NCBI RefSeq assembly: GCF_900010725.2
Contig: NZ_LR734863.1
Span: 34,039 to 81,448, forward strand
Origin: Planktothrix serta PCC 8927
Lineage (GTDB): Bacteria; Cyanobacteriota; Cyanobacteriia; Cyanobacteriales; Microcoleaceae
Direction of reading: 5' to 3'
Length of the DNA: 47,410 nucleotides
Part shown: positions 7,406 through 16,814 of the stretch, piece after piece
Position numbering within the stretch: the first letter of the stretch is position 1
Layout: every line of letters starts with the position of its first letter
Made by a program: the position numbers and the translations under genes
The notes under the pieces: model-generated
What the model saw: only the letters and a program-made list of their open reading frames with translations
What the model was told of the DNA's origin: nothing
The model's database searches: none

Positions 7406-10400
7406 TCAACCCGTATTTCGCATTCCAGCGGCAATTCCATTAATGGTTAATAGCGCCCCTCGGAGTAATTCTCCTTTGCTATAACGGGAATGAACAACAC
7501 CAGAAGCAACGGATTTTCCGTGTTGACGTAACCGTTTTAACAAGGCAACTTGTAATAAACCTAAAGGAATAATTGTGGCATTGCGTAACTGCACCGAACG
7601 CTGTAAAACCGGATCATCTTCTAATAATCGTTGATGTCCGGTAATTTGTTGGACTAACTGCACGGTGAGATAATATTCCTGAGCAATTTGTTGGAATAAA
7701 ACCTCAAACCGTTCTTTATCGTCGGGATGACTTAACTCCCGAACATAGTGATGGGCGATTTCCATATCCACCTTAGCTAAGGTCATTTCCGCCTTAGAAA
7801 TCACCACTTTAAAGAACGGCCATTTCAAATAGAAATAGCGCAATAGTTTTAGCTGCTCCTGGGGTTCGTCATTAATAAACTCCTGTAAAGCTGTTCCCAC
7901 CCCATACCAAGAAGGTAGTAAAAAGCGGCTTTGTGTCCAACTAAAGACCCAAGGAATTGCCCTTAAACCCGAAATATCTTTCTTTTTATCCCCACTGCGA
8001 CGGGCGGGACGAGAACTAATTTGCAGTTGACTAATTTCTTGAATGGGGGTGACTTGATGGAAAAATTCAGCTAAATCGGATTGTTCATATATTAACTCCC
8101 GATAGTGGCTGCGCGATCGCATTGCCAATTCTTCCATAATTTGATTCCAGGGGTCAATCTCATCAAAACCATTATGGAGTAAACTGGCTTGAATTGCGGC
8201 GGTTGTCACACTTTCTAAATTGAATAAAGCCAACTGTGGGAGAGAATATTTAGAAGCCAGAACTTCCCCCTGTTCAGTAATTTTAATCCTCCCGTTAATA
8301 CTTCTACCCGGTTGAGCTAAAACCGCCTTGTAAGCAGGGCCCCCTCCTCGACCGACAGACCCCCCCCGTCCGTGAAAGATACGAAGACCAATTTTATAAG
8401 ATTCAGAAACCTTTTGTAAGGCTTTTTGAGCTTTATGAATTTCCCAATTACTACTCAAGAAACCCGAATCTTTATTACTATCAGAATACCCTAACATAAT
8501 CTCTTGTAAAGATTGGTCAGGATCATCACAAACGAGTTGATATTGTTCATAACCCCCCCCTAACATCGCCCGATAAAGCGGTAATTCAAACAAAGTCGTC
8601 ATCACACGGGGAGCGCGTTTGAGGTCTTCAACCGTCTCAAACAGAGGCACTACCATGACGTTACCTGCCCCTGTAGCCGGGTCATAGAGTCCCGCTTCTT
8701 TTGCCAAGAGCAATACTTCCAGAACATCACTGGCTTCATTGCTCATACTAATAATATAGGTTTGGCAAATATGGGGCCCAAACTCCTGCTGTAACTCCCG
8801 CATCACTCTAAAAGTGTTGATAGTTTCGCAGGTTTTTTCAGAAAAGGGTAATTCTGTGGGAATTAAAGGACGGCGGGTTTGTAATTCAGTTGCTAACCAA
8901 ACACATCTTTCTGCTTCAGAAAGATCATTGTAAGATTTAGGTAACAGTTGCAGATAGTTAACAATTTCGTTCAGGGCGTTGGAGTGAATTGAAGACTCCT
9001 GACGCATATCCAGCCGAGCCAAACTAAATCCAAATACTTCCACCTGACAGATGAGATTTTCCAGTTCTTGACAGGTCATTCCCGTTTCTTCTAGGTTGCG
9101 TTGAATCAGTTTTAACTCCCCTAAGAAATCCTCATCAGATCGGTAGAGTTTACTCGCTTCATGGTCAGGAACTAGACGCTCTCGGATGCGAGACAACTCA
9201 GCATTATTGTACATTTGCCAATTGCGATCGCGGGTATTTTCTAAGCGTTTTTGAACATAAGATAGTTTTAAACGATAGGGTTCTTGACGATAGCGAATTG
9301 CCGTTTGATCATAGATTTCTGGTAATTGTCCTTGATCTCGATCTAAAGATTCTAATAATTCGGGAAGAACATCACTCCAATGTAAGGATAAACTTAATAA
9401 CCGATTGAGGCGTTTAACCGCTTCAATATATTTTTCCATGACAACATGACGCTGATAACAAGCAGTTTTCCAGGTTACATCCGGTGTCACCGATGGATTT
9501 CCATCTCGGTCTGCACCCACCCATGATCCAAATTTACAAAAATCATATTTAGGTAATTTTAGGTAAGGGAAAGAAACGTGCAGAGCGTGTTTTAAGCGCT
9601 TATAGAGTTGAGGAATGGTATCAAATATAACTTCCTGGAAATAGTGTAGGGAATAATCCACCTCATCGAGAACTGTGGGTTTAAATTGATGCAGTTCATC
9701 GGTACGCCACCAGAGACGAATTTCTTCGGTTAAGTTTTCATGAAGTTCTTCTGTCCATTCGGACATGATCGAAGATTCCCCTAATTCTTCGGTTCTCAAT
9801 CCGCCAAAACTTTCATCAACTTGATCGAGTTGTTCTAGGATAGTGGCAATCCGACGCTGTTTTGTCCGAATTGTGTGGCGAACAATTTCCGTCGGGTGCG
9901 CCGTAAACACCATGCGAACATCAAGCTGATTTAATAACCGTTGGATTTTTTGGGCGGGAACATTCAACTGTCGTAACATCGGAAACAGGGAATGGAATGT
10001 GGCTAACTCCCGCTCCTGTTCGGTGTAATTGGTGACATTCGCGCCAGGAATTGGGCTTTCTTGCTCATCGGAAAAACGCTGATTCCGAGATTCAAAGGTA
10101 GACATTGACTTAATCGGGGAGGTCGATAACTTACCTTTACCTTTAGAGTGGGTATAAGCCAGTTGTTGCTCCCGTTGTTCATAATGCTGCTCAACGATAT
10201 TGATCAGTTGAAAATATAACGCAAACCCCCGCGCCGCACGAATGGCTTGGTTAATATCAAGCTGTTCGATTAATTTGAGAGCATCGGAGCCTTGGAACTC
10301 GGCGGCTTGTCCTTCGGGTGAAGTCATGGCTCCTAATTGATGGAGTAAGTCCACAAGCTGTTGGCCGCACTCTTGGCGGAGGACGGACTCCCAAACGTCC

Positions 10401-10510
10401 TCGATAATTTTGAGACGATTCCGCAAAAACAAATCCGAGGTGGTAGTCGGTGGGTTTGATGAAACGACCGTGTTTGGAACCTGTTCGGAGGATTGGAGCA
10501 GTGAACTCAT
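7406..10510 (-). CDS. ppc: Phosphoenolpyruvate carboxylase
   Basis: PEP carboxylase makes oxaloacetate from PEP and bicarbonate, replenishing C4 acids for amino acid synthesis and the TCA pathway in the cytoplasm. All hallmarks are visible: the catalytic-histidine motif [15 protein letters not shown] (about residues 202-216), [15 protein letters not shown], the glycine-rich [15 protein letters not shown] (about residue 710), [14 protein letters not shown] and the C-terminal MRNTG tail. ATG 10510 gives 1034 aa, the usual cyanobacterial length, and has an AGGAA Shine-Dalgarno (cacaggaacagaccatc before the ATG); an in-frame upstream extension to 10597 is unlikely. A low-complexity loop around [15 protein letters not shown] is cyanobacteria-like. 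The plant-type N-terminal phosphorylation motif is absent. The gene is divergent from the HlyD-type adaptor. Confidence 0.98.
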   Translation of the reverse strand: MSSLLQSSEQVPNTVVSSNPPTTTSDLFLRNRLKIIEDVWESVLRQECGQQLVDLLHQLGAMTSPEGQAAEFQGSDALKLIEQLDINQAIRAARGFALYFQLINIVEQHYEQREQQLAYTHSKGKGKLSTSPIKSMSTFESRNQRFSDEQESPIPGANVTNYTEQERELATFHSLFPMLRQLNVPAQKIQRLLNQLDVRMVFTAHPTEIVRHTIRTKQRRIATILEQLDQVDESFGGLRTEELGESSIMSEWTEELHENLTEEIRLWWRTDELHQFKPTVLDEVDYSLHYFQEVIFDTIPQLYKRLKHALHVSFPYLKLPKYDFCKFGSWVGADRDGNPSVTPDVTWKTACYQRHVVMEKYIEAVKRLNRLLSLSLHWSDVLPELLESLDRDQGQLPEIYDQTAIRYRQEPYRLKLSYVQKRLENTRDRNWQMYNNAELSRIRERLVPDHEASKLYRSDEDFLGELKLIQRNLEETGMTCQELENLICQVEVFGFSLARLDMRQESSIHSNALNEIVNYLQLLPKSYNDLSEAERCVWLATELQTRRPLIPTELPFSEKTCETINTFRVMRELQQEFGPHICQTYIISMSNEASDVLEVLLLAKEAGLYDPATGAGNVMVVPLFETVEDLKRAPRVMTTLFELPLYRAMLGGGYEQYQLVCDDPDQSLQEIMLGYSDSNKDSGFLSSNWEIHKAQKALQKVSESYKIGLRIFHGRGGSVGRGGGPAYKAVLAQPGRSINGRIKITEQGEVLASKYSLPQLALFNLESVTTAAIQASLLHNGFDEIDPWNQIMEELAMRSRSHYRELIYEQSDLAEFFHQVTPIQEISQLQISSRPARRSGDKKKDISGLRAIPWVFSWTQSRFLLPSWYGVGTALQEFINDEPQEQLKLLRYFYLKWPFFKVVISKAEMTLAKVDMEIAHHYVRELSHPDDKERFEVLFQQIAQEYYLTVQLVQQITGHQRLLEDDPVLQRSVQLRNATIIPLGLLQVALLKRLRQHGKSVASGVVHSRYSKGELLRGALLTINGIAAGMRNTG

Positions 10511-10844
10511 GATGGTCTGTTCCTGTGTTGCGATAATATGGAATTTATTGTATGGCTTAATTTCTCCCAAAACACGGAACCTTGCAGTCAAATCCACAAC
10601 CGTTTTAAGTAAATTTAATCATTTATTGATAAATAGAGGGGGGTTGGTGGTTGGCCGTTGGTGGTTGGCGGTTAAGGCCAAGGAAGCGAGGACGCTCCCC
10701 CCGATTTTTTCCCTACATTCGATGAAAGTTAGAGAAGTGTCAAGAAATATTAACGAGAATAGTTAGAATTGATATACTGACAGAATCGATGTCCGAGACT
10801 TAACGGCTGATTCTGTTGTTAATCAACCCGCACCCGCATTTGTC
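10511..10844. other. Divergent intergenic region between ppc and the adaptor gene
   Basis: A 334-bp gap separating two divergent starts, so it must hold both promoters. It contains the ggttggt heptamer array (10642-10676) and a G/C-rich patch (gaggacgctcccccc). I see no credible gene. An open frame running into the region antisense to ppc has no protein-like composition and was discarded. Confidence 0.6.
10642..10676. repeat. Heptamer array (ggttggt/ggttggc)
   Basis: Five 7-bp units (ggttggt, ggttggc, cgttggt, ggttggc, ggttaag) between the divergent ppc and adaptor genes. It is a sequence family distinct from the gttgac and gttatca arrays elsewhere in the window. Confidence 0.75.
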
Positions 10845-12512
10845 ATGTTAACTAGCCCAAAAGAGGAAACTGCACAACGTAATGGTGAGGTTAAACATCC
10901 CGTTCAGTTTGCTGAAGTGCCCCAACGGCGATGGAAACCCTGGATTATCGCACTCTTGGCTACAGGATTGTTGACCCTTCCAGCCACGTTTTATTTCGCC
11001 AAGAGTCGCACTCAAGTCAATCCAGATACCATCACCGCCCTCACGGTTCCTGTGGAAGCCAAGGATTTAACGGTTAAAATCACCGCCAGTGGCTTAGTTC
11101 AACCTGTCCGTCGGGTCAACCTCAGTCCCAAAACCCAAGGACGGTTAGCGCAATTATATGTGGAACAGGGGGATATTGTCCAAGCCGGAGATATTGTGGC
11201 GCGGATGGAAAGTGCTGAAATTGAAGCCCAACTCATCCAAGCTGAAGCTCGTTTAGATCGATCTCAGGCTAATTTAGAGAAACTGCAAACCGGAACTCGA
11301 CCGGAAGAAATTGATCAAGCTCAAGCTCGGTTAAATCAAGTTAAAGCCAATTTAGCTCAACTGAGAGCCGGAACTCGTCCCGAAGAAATTGCTCAAGGTC
11401 AAGCTCGTTTAAGGGAAGCTCAAGCTCGTTTAAAAGATGCTGAGTCAGGGAGTTTGAATGATGAAATTGCCCAGGCTCAAGCTCGAATTGATGCGAATAA
11501 AGCCGAATTAATATTAGCATCAGAACGAGTACAACGCTATCAAGATTTAAAAGGAGAAGGGGCAATTTCTCAGGATAAATTAGATGAATATTTACGCGAT
11601 GAACGACGGTTACAAGCGGTACAAAATGAAACGGAAAAACGCTTAGAACAATTACAACAAAGTCGGCGATCGCAAATTCAACAACTACGAGCTAATGTAG
11701 AACAAGAACGCCAAGCTTTAAATCAATTAGAAAATGGCCCTCGTTCTGAAGAAATTGATCGCTCAGAAGCAGAACTCGCTGAATCTGAAAGTAAATTAAA
11801 TCAGTTATTAAATGGCACTCGTTCTGAGGAAATTGCCGCCGCTAAAGCTGAAGTTGATGAAGCCAAAGGTCAAGTCAAATTTTATCAAGTGCAATTGGAA
11901 GATACGAAAGTTCGCGCTCCGTTTTCAGGAATTATTACCCAACGTTATGCCGTTGAAGGGGCGTTTGTAACTCCAGCAACTTCGGCTTCCGATGCTACTT
12001 CTGCCACCTCGACTTCTATTGTAGCCTTAGCAAAGGATTTAGAAGTTTTAGCTAAAATTCCAGAGGCGGATATTGCACAAATTAAACCGAATCAACCTGT
12101 TGAAATTATTGCCGATTCTTATCCCGATCAAGTATTTAAAGGTCGAGTTAATATTATTGCACCAGAAGCAGTAAAAGAACGGGATGTCACCTTATTTCAA
12201 GCTCGAATTATCATCGAAACCGGAAAAGATCAACTTCAGTCGGGAATGAATGTGGATTTACGCTTTATTGGGGAGAAACTTAAACAAGCGTTAGTGGTTC
12301 CCACCGTTGCTATTGTTACCAATAAAGGTCAAGCGGGGGTTTTACTTCCCGATGAAAACAATAAACCGGAATTTCACCCCGTTACTGTGGGTTCCCAAAT
12401 CGGGAATCAAATTCAAGTTTTAAAAGGATTACAAACCGGAGATCGGGTTTTTATTGAGTTACCCAAGGGACAAAAATTAGAGGATATTTTCAAAGGTAAA
12501 ATCAATAAGTAG
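10845..12512 (+). CDS. HlyD-type periplasmic adaptor (membrane fusion protein)
   Basis: A 555-aa membrane fusion protein of an ABC- or RND-type exporter. One N-terminal membrane anchor (WIIALLATGLLTLPATFYF, about residues 32-50) is followed by the first half of a biotinyl-lipoyl domain (GRLAQLYVEQGDIVQAGDIV), a long coiled coil (about 125-345) and the second half (VRAPFSGIITQRYAVEGAFV), then a beta-barrel domain (LEVLAKIPEADIAQIKPNQ). The coil contains at least four copies of a GTRPEEI- or GPRSEEI-containing unit with the register QAQARL, so it grew by internal duplication. In cyanobacteria such DevB-like adaptors usually sit beside DevC/DevA permease and ATPase genes; here none follows, the next gene being a Uma2 nuclease. 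Exported substrate unknown. Confidence 0.9.
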   Translation: MLTSPKEETAQRNGEVKHPVQFAEVPQRRWKPWIIALLATGLLTLPATFYFAKSRTQVNPDTITALTVPVEAKDLTVKITASGLVQPVRRVNLSPKTQGRLAQLYVEQGDIVQAGDIVARMESAEIEAQLIQAEARLDRSQANLEKLQTGTRPEEIDQAQARLNQVKANLAQLRAGTRPEEIAQGQARLREAQARLKDAESGSLNDEIAQAQARIDANKAELILASERVQRYQDLKGEGAISQDKLDEYLRDERRLQAVQNETEKRLEQLQQSRRSQIQQLRANVEQERQALNQLENGPRSEEIDRSEAELAESESKLNQLLNGTRSEEIAAAKAEVDEAKGQVKFYQVQLEDTKVRAPFSGIITQRYAVEGAFVTPATSASDATSATSTSIVALAKDLEVLAKIPEADIAQIKPNQPVEIIADSYPDQVFKGRVNIIAPEAVKERDVTLFQARIIIETGKDQLQSGMNVDLRFIGEKLKQALVVPTVAIVTNKGQAGVLLPDENNKPEFHPVTVGSQIGNQIQVLKGLQTGDRVFIELPKGQKLEDIFKGKINK

Positions 12513-12523
12513 GAGTTAAAAAA

Positions 12524-12545
12524 CTGGGTTTTTAACCCAGATTTT
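12524..12545 (+). terminator. Rho-independent-type terminator after the adaptor gene
   Basis: Stem ctgggtt (12524-12530), three-T loop, aacccag (12534-12540), followed by atttt. It lies 11 bp after the adaptor stop, so it probably ends that transcript and separates it from the Uma2 gene. Confidence 0.7.
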
Positions 12546-12583
12546 GATATAATTATATTGGTCAGTCCTGCAAAGGCGAATGA

Positions 12584-13132
12584 ATGAATATGGCGATCGC
12601 AACTGTCACAGAAACAGAAACCTTTTCCCTAGAAGATTTTATGGCGAATCCTCCCGATCATCAAGAGTGGGTGGATGGACAACTCCTGGAGTCAACCGGA
12701 ATCACAATCAAACATAGTCGAATTCAATCCAGGTTATCTTTCTATTGGGGAAATTATATCGATCAATCGCAACAAGGAGGCGAAATTTTAACTTCTCTTC
12801 CCTGTCGCACCTTAAAACAAGGGCGACGTCCTGATGTGTCCTATCTCACAGCCGAATTATTAACAGAATTTGGCGCGTTTCCCACCTTACCCCAAAGTCC
12901 CCCACTCCTAGCTGAAATTGTGTCTCCCAGTGATGCGGCGGAGAATTTATTTGCTAAAGCCAGTGAATATTTAGAGTCCGGTTGTCAGGAAGTTTGGTTA
13001 GTGTTTCCAGAGAATCATCGCGTTTTAATTATTACAGAAAATCAAACCTTAGCGTTTAAATCCGGCGATATTATTAATACACAAATTATTTTATTAGGAT
13101 TTAGTCTTGAAATTAATCAATTATTCGGTTAA
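12584..13132 (+). CDS. Uma2 family (DUF820) putative endonuclease
   Basis: Second Uma2-family protein of the window, 182 aa. It has the usual pattern: LEDFMANPPDHQEWVDGQLL, acidic GRRPDVSYLT, core PPLLAEIVSPSDAAENL, lysine in FAKASEYLESG and closing strand CQEVWLVFPE. The variants VSPSD and VWLV are standard within the family. The fold is of the PD-(D/E)XK type; cellular function is not established. ATG 12584 and ATG 12590 are both possible starts; the first has an aaaggcg sequence at about the right distance. It is separated from the preceding adaptor by a terminator, and 93 bp before the ParA-like gene, so it is probably its own unit. Confidence 0.85.
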   Translation: MNMAIATVTETETFSLEDFMANPPDHQEWVDGQLLESTGITIKHSRIQSRLSFYWGNYIDQSQQGGEILTSLPCRTLKQGRRPDVSYLTAELLTEFGAFPTLPQSPPLLAEIVSPSDAAENLFAKASEYLESGCQEVWLVFPENHRVLIITENQTLAFKSGDIINTQIILLGFSLEINQLFG

Positions 13133-13225
13133 TTGAGCTATAATATTTATTGTTTACAAACTTAAGGTACGTTTATTACTAGCCTAATCCAGAAATGGAT
13201 TACATTACCAGAGGAATAAAGTACA

Positions 13226-13846
13226 GTGATCAAGATAGTCGTCAATGCAACTAAGGGCGGAGTAGGAAAAACAACAGTAGCAACGAATATTGCTCTACTG
13301 CTTGCCCAGCAAAACAAACGTGTTTGGGCTTTAGATCTTGCAGGGAGAAGCCGCATGGCAAGGTTTTTGCAATCTACCAGTTACTTCAATAACAGTACCA
13401 ATAAAATCGATATTCGAGAAACAGAGCCTTTACCCGATTCTTTTTCAGGAGCATCAGATTACGATTTTCTAGTTGCTGATACTGATGACTACTACGAAGT
13501 TCCTGCTACTGTTGTAACACAACGAAGTTGGCGATTGATCATTCCAATTGTACCTGATGATCAGGTTGGGGTAGAAGATATAGTAGAGGAAACTGCATCC
13601 CTTTTAAATTTTGGTCTTGTAGCTAACTTGGTTCCAAGAGCAAGAATTGTAGTAAATAATCGCCATCATAATGATAATTATGAACAACTTTACCAGCAAG
13701 TATATAAACAAGTTGAGGCTGCTGCTATTGATGAATTTTTGTCAAATCAATGGTTGCCATTTGTAAATTTATCTCCGTTCGATTTTACATCTGATGAAGT
13801 TTTCTCAAAAACTTTGCATTCTGTTCTCTCTGAACTTGGGATTTAA
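13226..13846 (+). CDS. ParA/MinD-like deviant Walker ATPase
   Basis: A 206-aa P-loop ATPase of the ParA/MinD (SIMIBI) class. The deviant Walker A motif KGGVGKTTVATN spans residues 10-21 with the signature lysine K10. VWALDLAGRSRMARFL supplies the switch aspartate, and DYDFLVADTDD the Walker B strand. It is short for ParA and lacks an N-terminal DNA-binding domain. Such ATPases position plasmids, chromosomes or protein complexes by nucleotide-dependent dimerisation. Start is GTG 13226 with gagga six to ten bases upstream. It is the first gene of a tight three-gene set: the next gene starts 8 bp after its stop and the third overlaps the second. No parB or parS-like sequence is visible, so chromosome or plasmid partition is unlikely; a role tied to the Mrr-like nuclease is inferred. 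Confidence 0.85.
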   Translation: MIKIVVNATKGGVGKTTVATNIALLLAQQNKRVWALDLAGRSRMARFLQSTSYFNNSTNKIDIRETEPLPDSFSGASDYDFLVADTDDYYEVPATVVTQRSWRLIIPIVPDDQVGVEDIVEETASLLNFGLVANLVPRARIVVNNRHHNDNYEQLYQQVYKQVEAAAIDEFLSNQWLPFVNLSPFDFTSDEVFSKTLHSVLSELGI

Positions 13847-13853
13847 AAAAATC

Positions 13854-14723
13854 ATGTCAAAGCTAACTGAAACTCTAAGCAACAATGTAAAAAATCACTT
13901 AGACAATATAACTATACGATTTTCTACTCAACAGTTAGATCAAGACTTATTAAACCAATTAGGTATCTATTTATGCACGAAAGCATCAGAAAAGTTAATT
14001 GAAACTGCATTGGCTTTAACTTGTGGGTATTACATGGATATTGATAAAGCCATTATTAGCCAAATCAAATATAAGCCTGCTAAAAAACTCGAAAATATCA
14101 TATCTCAGAGACTTCAAGGTGAAACTGAAAAAAAATTACAAAAAGTTGATGTTCCTCGATGGATAGTGCTAATTGTAGGCAGCACCGAAATCTACTCTAC
14201 GAATCATCAAAATTTTGTGACTGTAGAAGATGCTATTAACGTCATATTCAAAAATATAACTGAGACTCTTAACAACAAAATTCGAGAATCTTCAGGGAAT
14301 GTAACTCATGTAACTATAAGATTTTATGTTGAACGATTAGATCAAGACTTATTAAATCAATTAAGGAGCTATCTATGTACGGAATCCTCAGTAAAGTTAA
14401 TTGAAACTGCATTTGCTATGACTTCAGGGCATTACATAAATATTGAGCCAAGCATTATTGATCACTTCGATCAAACACCTATTAGCCAACTACTAAACAT
14501 AGTATCTCAATCATCTCAAAGTCAGACTGAAAACAATTTGCAACAGACTGATATTCCTCAATGGATGGTGAAAATTTTATACTCCAAAATCTACCCTGAA
14601 AATGCTCTAGGGCCTCTGGCTACTGTAGAAGATGCTATTAACACAGTATTTCGTTTGTGTATTAATTTATTAAAAAAAACACTAGGTAATAATGATGGGA
14701 AAACTACAAAGAGAGCTAGTTGA
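13854..14723 (+). CDS. Unknown protein made of two tandem ~118-aa repeats
   Basis: A 289-aa protein of unrecognised family made of two homologous units, about residues 19-136 and 153-270. Each begins ITIRF or VTIRF, continues LDQDLLNQL...YLCT...KLIETA, has a basic-to-acidic middle, then DVPRW or DIPQW, and ends with VEDAIN. The units are strikingly alike, and the duplication is still visible at DNA level (gattagatcaagacttatta occurs in both), so it is relatively recent. It looks soluble and mainly helical; no catalytic motif is obvious. It starts 8 bp after the ParA-like stop; ATG 13854 is preferred over an upstream in-frame ATG that would overlap the ATPase gene. It probably serves as an adaptor or sensor between ATPase and nuclease; that is inference. 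Confidence 0.75.
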   Translation: MSKLTETLSNNVKNHLDNITIRFSTQQLDQDLLNQLGIYLCTKASEKLIETALALTCGYYMDIDKAIISQIKYKPAKKLENIISQRLQGETEKKLQKVDVPRWIVLIVGSTEIYSTNHQNFVTVEDAINVIFKNITETLNNKIRESSGNVTHVTIRFYVERLDQDLLNQLRSYLCTESSVKLIETAFAMTSGHYINIEPSIIDHFDQTPISQLLNIVSQSSQSQTENNLQQTDIPQWMVKILYSKIYPENALGPLATVEDAINTVFRLCINLLKKTLGNNDGKTTKRAS

Positions 14724-15276
14724 AAATTTAATTTCTCGTAAGCCAGTCCAAAAAACGGAGATTGGAAACCGAATTGTTCGTGCTTTAGGAGGCGACCCAA
14801 CTCCACAAGCTACAGGATTACCTCGTCGGCGTGGTACTGCTGACGGAGGCATAGATGGAAGGATTCCAATTCTCATCAGACAACGTGTGATTACAGAAAA
14901 GTTGAAACGGAAACCTGATGGCTCACAATTCCCCGTCAGCATTGCCAACAGCGAATTTGAGTCGGTTGAAGCTCAAGCAGGTTTTAATATTAAGATTGAA
15001 CGAAACTGCTTTAAAAGGGATACCATTAACGCTTTTGTAGAAAACTTAAGGCGTGAAGGAATGTTTGCGGGTGTGATTGTTACTGCAAGTGGGCTTTGTC
15101 CAGATGCTGAATCTGAGTTGCAACGACACAATAATAATAATATGGATTTATGCCATATTTTATTAGAAGATTTATTAAGTGGAAATATATCCTGTCAGGA
15201 GATCGAATTTGTAGTTGGTGATCTTGCAGAAAAACTTCGAGTTAGCCTGCGAGAATATATTACTTCTGAGATCTAA
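14692..15276 (+). CDS. Putative Mrr-like (PD-(D/E)XK) nuclease
   Basis: A 194-aa protein that fits the Mrr-type restriction endonuclease pattern. A helical N-terminus (about 1-33) leads to GTADGGIDGRIPI (Asp55), corresponding to the catalytic GGIDG aspartate. Then comes FNIKIER (Lys101), where Mrr proteins usually have QxK or ExK, here apparently NIK, and the family-like strand GMFAGVIVTASGLCPDAE, equivalent to the 'gvfiTts' segment. Mrr enzymes cleave modified or foreign DNA. The N at the Q/E position could reduce or change activity. The start overlaps the preceding gene by 32 bp (ATG 14692 or 14695, aggt upstream), implying translational coupling with the duplicated protein and the ParA-like ATPase. 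Assignment rests on motif order only. Confidence 0.6.
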   Translation: MMGKLQRELVENLISRKPVQKTEIGNRIVRALGGDPTPQATGLPRRRGTADGGIDGRIPILIRQRVITEKLKRKPDGSQFPVSIANSEFESVEAQAGFNIKIERNCFKRDTINAFVENLRREGMFAGVIVTASGLCPDAESELQRHNNNNMDLCHILLEDLLSGNISCQEIEFVVGDLAEKLRVSLREYITSEI

Positions 15277-15310
15277 ATTACTTGATAACGCAATACTTTT
15301 TTACCCATAA

Positions 15311-15356
15311 ATGGGTGTTGTAAAAACACTGTGCGTAAAAGTTTTACAACACCCAT
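15311..15356. terminator. Perfect 15-bp hairpin between convergent genes
   Basis: The arm atgggtgttgtaaaa (15311-15325) is perfectly complementary to ttttacaacacccat (15342-15356) with a 16-nt loop. It lies between the nuclease stop (15276, plus strand) and the icd stop (15390, minus strand) and is the likely bidirectional terminator, although no long T-run follows on either strand. Confidence 0.7.
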
Positions 15357-15389
15357 CAATATTGGATATCTTAAGGATTTAATCCTTCA

Positions 15390-16814
15390 TTAATCATCAA
15401 AATGCTTAATAATAGCATCGGCAAATTCTGAACATTTCAACGGTGCAACGGGAGGCTCCATTAATCGGGCTAAATCATAAGTGACTTCTTGATTGGCGAT
15501 CGCACCACTTAACCCTTTTTTAATTAAGTCTGCCGCTTCTTGCCAACCCATATATTCTAACATCATCACCCCCGATAAAATCAGAGAACCAGGGTTAACT
15601 CGGTCTAATCCCGCGTGTTTAGGTGCAGTCCCATGAGTGGCTTCAAAAATCGCACATTCATCCCCAATATTTGCTCCTGGCCCCATGCCTAAACCTCCGA
15701 CCATAGCAGCAGCAGCATCCGATAAATAATCCCCGTTTAAATTCATGGTAGCCAGGATAGAATATTCATCAGGACGAGTTTGAATTTGTTGGAAAATACT
15801 ATCAGCAATCCGGTCATTGACCATAATTTTTTCCTTCCATTTCCCCTCACCATGAGTTTCCCAAATAGCGTTGAGAACCCCTTCCACTTCTTGACAAATT
15901 TCGGCTTTTTTCTCAGGCGTTAGGGAATCATAACCCGGTTCAATCATCTTGGCATTATCTTCTAAAGAAAGATCGGGATTCTTTTCTTTATTCCCTAAAA
16001 TCCAAGATTCCCGTTCGGTAACACATTCGTTGCGGAATTCCGTTGTTGTCAGTTCATAACCCCAATCTCGGAAAGCTCCCTCGGTGTATTTCATAATATT
16101 GCCTTTATGCACCAGCGTCACCATTTGTTTATTTTTAGGCAGACGCAAAGCTTGAAAAATGGCACGACGAACTAACCGTTGAGAACCTGTTTTACTAATC
16201 GGTTTAATCCCAATTCCAGAATCGAGGCGAATTTGTTTTTTCCCATGTTCAGGAGTCGCCGGAATTAACTCAGTATTCAGAAAATGAATTAATTTTTCAG
16301 CGATTTCTGTTCCCTGACGCCATTCAATTCCTAAATAAATATCTTCGGTATTTTCCCGATAGATAATCACGTCTAATTTTTCAGGAGTTTTGTGGGGGGA
16401 AGGAGTTCCGGTATAATATTTACAGGGACGAACACAGGCATACAGATCATGAATTTGTCGTAAAGCCACATTCAAAGACCGAATTCCGCCCCCAATAGGC
16501 GTGGTTAACGGCCCTTTAATCGCAACCCCATATTCCCTGATGGCGGTGGTGGTGTCTTCGGGTAAATATTGATAAGTGCCGTAGAGTTCGCAGGCTTCGT
16601 CTCCGGCGTAGACTTTAAACCAACTAATTTGACGCTGACCTCCGTAGGATGCTGCAATAGCCGCGTCCAACACTTTCTCCGTTGCTGGCCACAGGTCAAT
16701 CCCTGTACCATCTCCCCTGATAAAAGGAATAATCGGATTGTTAGGGACAATGGGTTCGCCGTTTTTGAAGGTAACTTTCTCGCCTGTGGTGGGTGGAGTA
16801 ATTTTCTGGTACAT
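15390..16814 (-). CDS. icd: NADP-dependent isocitrate dehydrogenase
   Basis: Converts isocitrate to 2-oxoglutarate, CO2 and NADPH; in cyanobacteria this supplies the carbon skeleton for ammonia assimilation. The 474-aa length and motifs match the cyanobacterial/E. coli-type enzyme: [16 protein letters not shown] near the start, [20 protein letters not shown] with the substrate serine and arginines, [38 protein letters not shown], and [20 protein letters not shown] near the C-terminus for NADP binding. ATG 16814 starts the conserved N-terminus directly. It is transcribed toward the nuclease cassette and away from pckA. NtcA control is known for icd in other cyanobacteria, but I found no canonical GTA-N8-TAC in the upstream 250 bp. 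Confidence 0.97.
   Translation of the reverse strand: MYQKITPPTTGEKVTFKNGEPIVPNNPIIPFIRGDGTGIDLWPATEKVLDAAIAASYGGQRQISWFKVYAGDEACELYGTYQYLPEDTTTAIREYGVAIKGPLTTPIGGGIRSLNVALRQIHDLYACVRPCKYYTGTPSPHKTPEKLDVIIYRENTEDIYLGIEWRQGTEIAEKLIHFLNTELIPATPEHGKKQIRLDSGIGIKPISKTGSQRLVRRAIFQALRLPKNKQMVTLVHKGNIMKYTEGAFRDWGYELTTTEFRNECVTERESWILGNKEKNPDLSLEDNAKMIEPGYDSLTPEKKAEICQEVEGVLNAIWETHGEGKWKEKIMVNDRIADSIFQQIQTRPDEYSILATMNLNGDYLSDAAAAMVGGLGMGPGANIGDECAIFEATHGTAPKHAGLDRVNPGSLILSGVMMLEYMGWQEAADLIKKGLSGAIANQEVTYDLARLMEPPVAPLKCSEFADAIIKHFDD

Noticed and set aside
10410-10766. Plus-strand open frame antisense to the ppc 5' end and into the intergenic region
   Set aside because: Composition is not protein-like, it runs through the ggttggt heptamer array and overlaps the well-supported ppc N-terminus.
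13226-13846. Plasmid or chromosome partition locus (parAB)
   Set aside because: No ParB-like protein, parS-like repeats or origin features accompany the ATPase; surrounding genes are chromosomal housekeeping genes.
12600-15490. Absence of HIP1 octamers (gcgatcgc) as a sign that the ParA-nuclease cassette was transferred
   Set aside because: Comparable or longer gaps occur over ordinary genes (for example about 15.5-20.2 kb across icd-pckA and 20.2-25.1 kb), so the gap is not informative.
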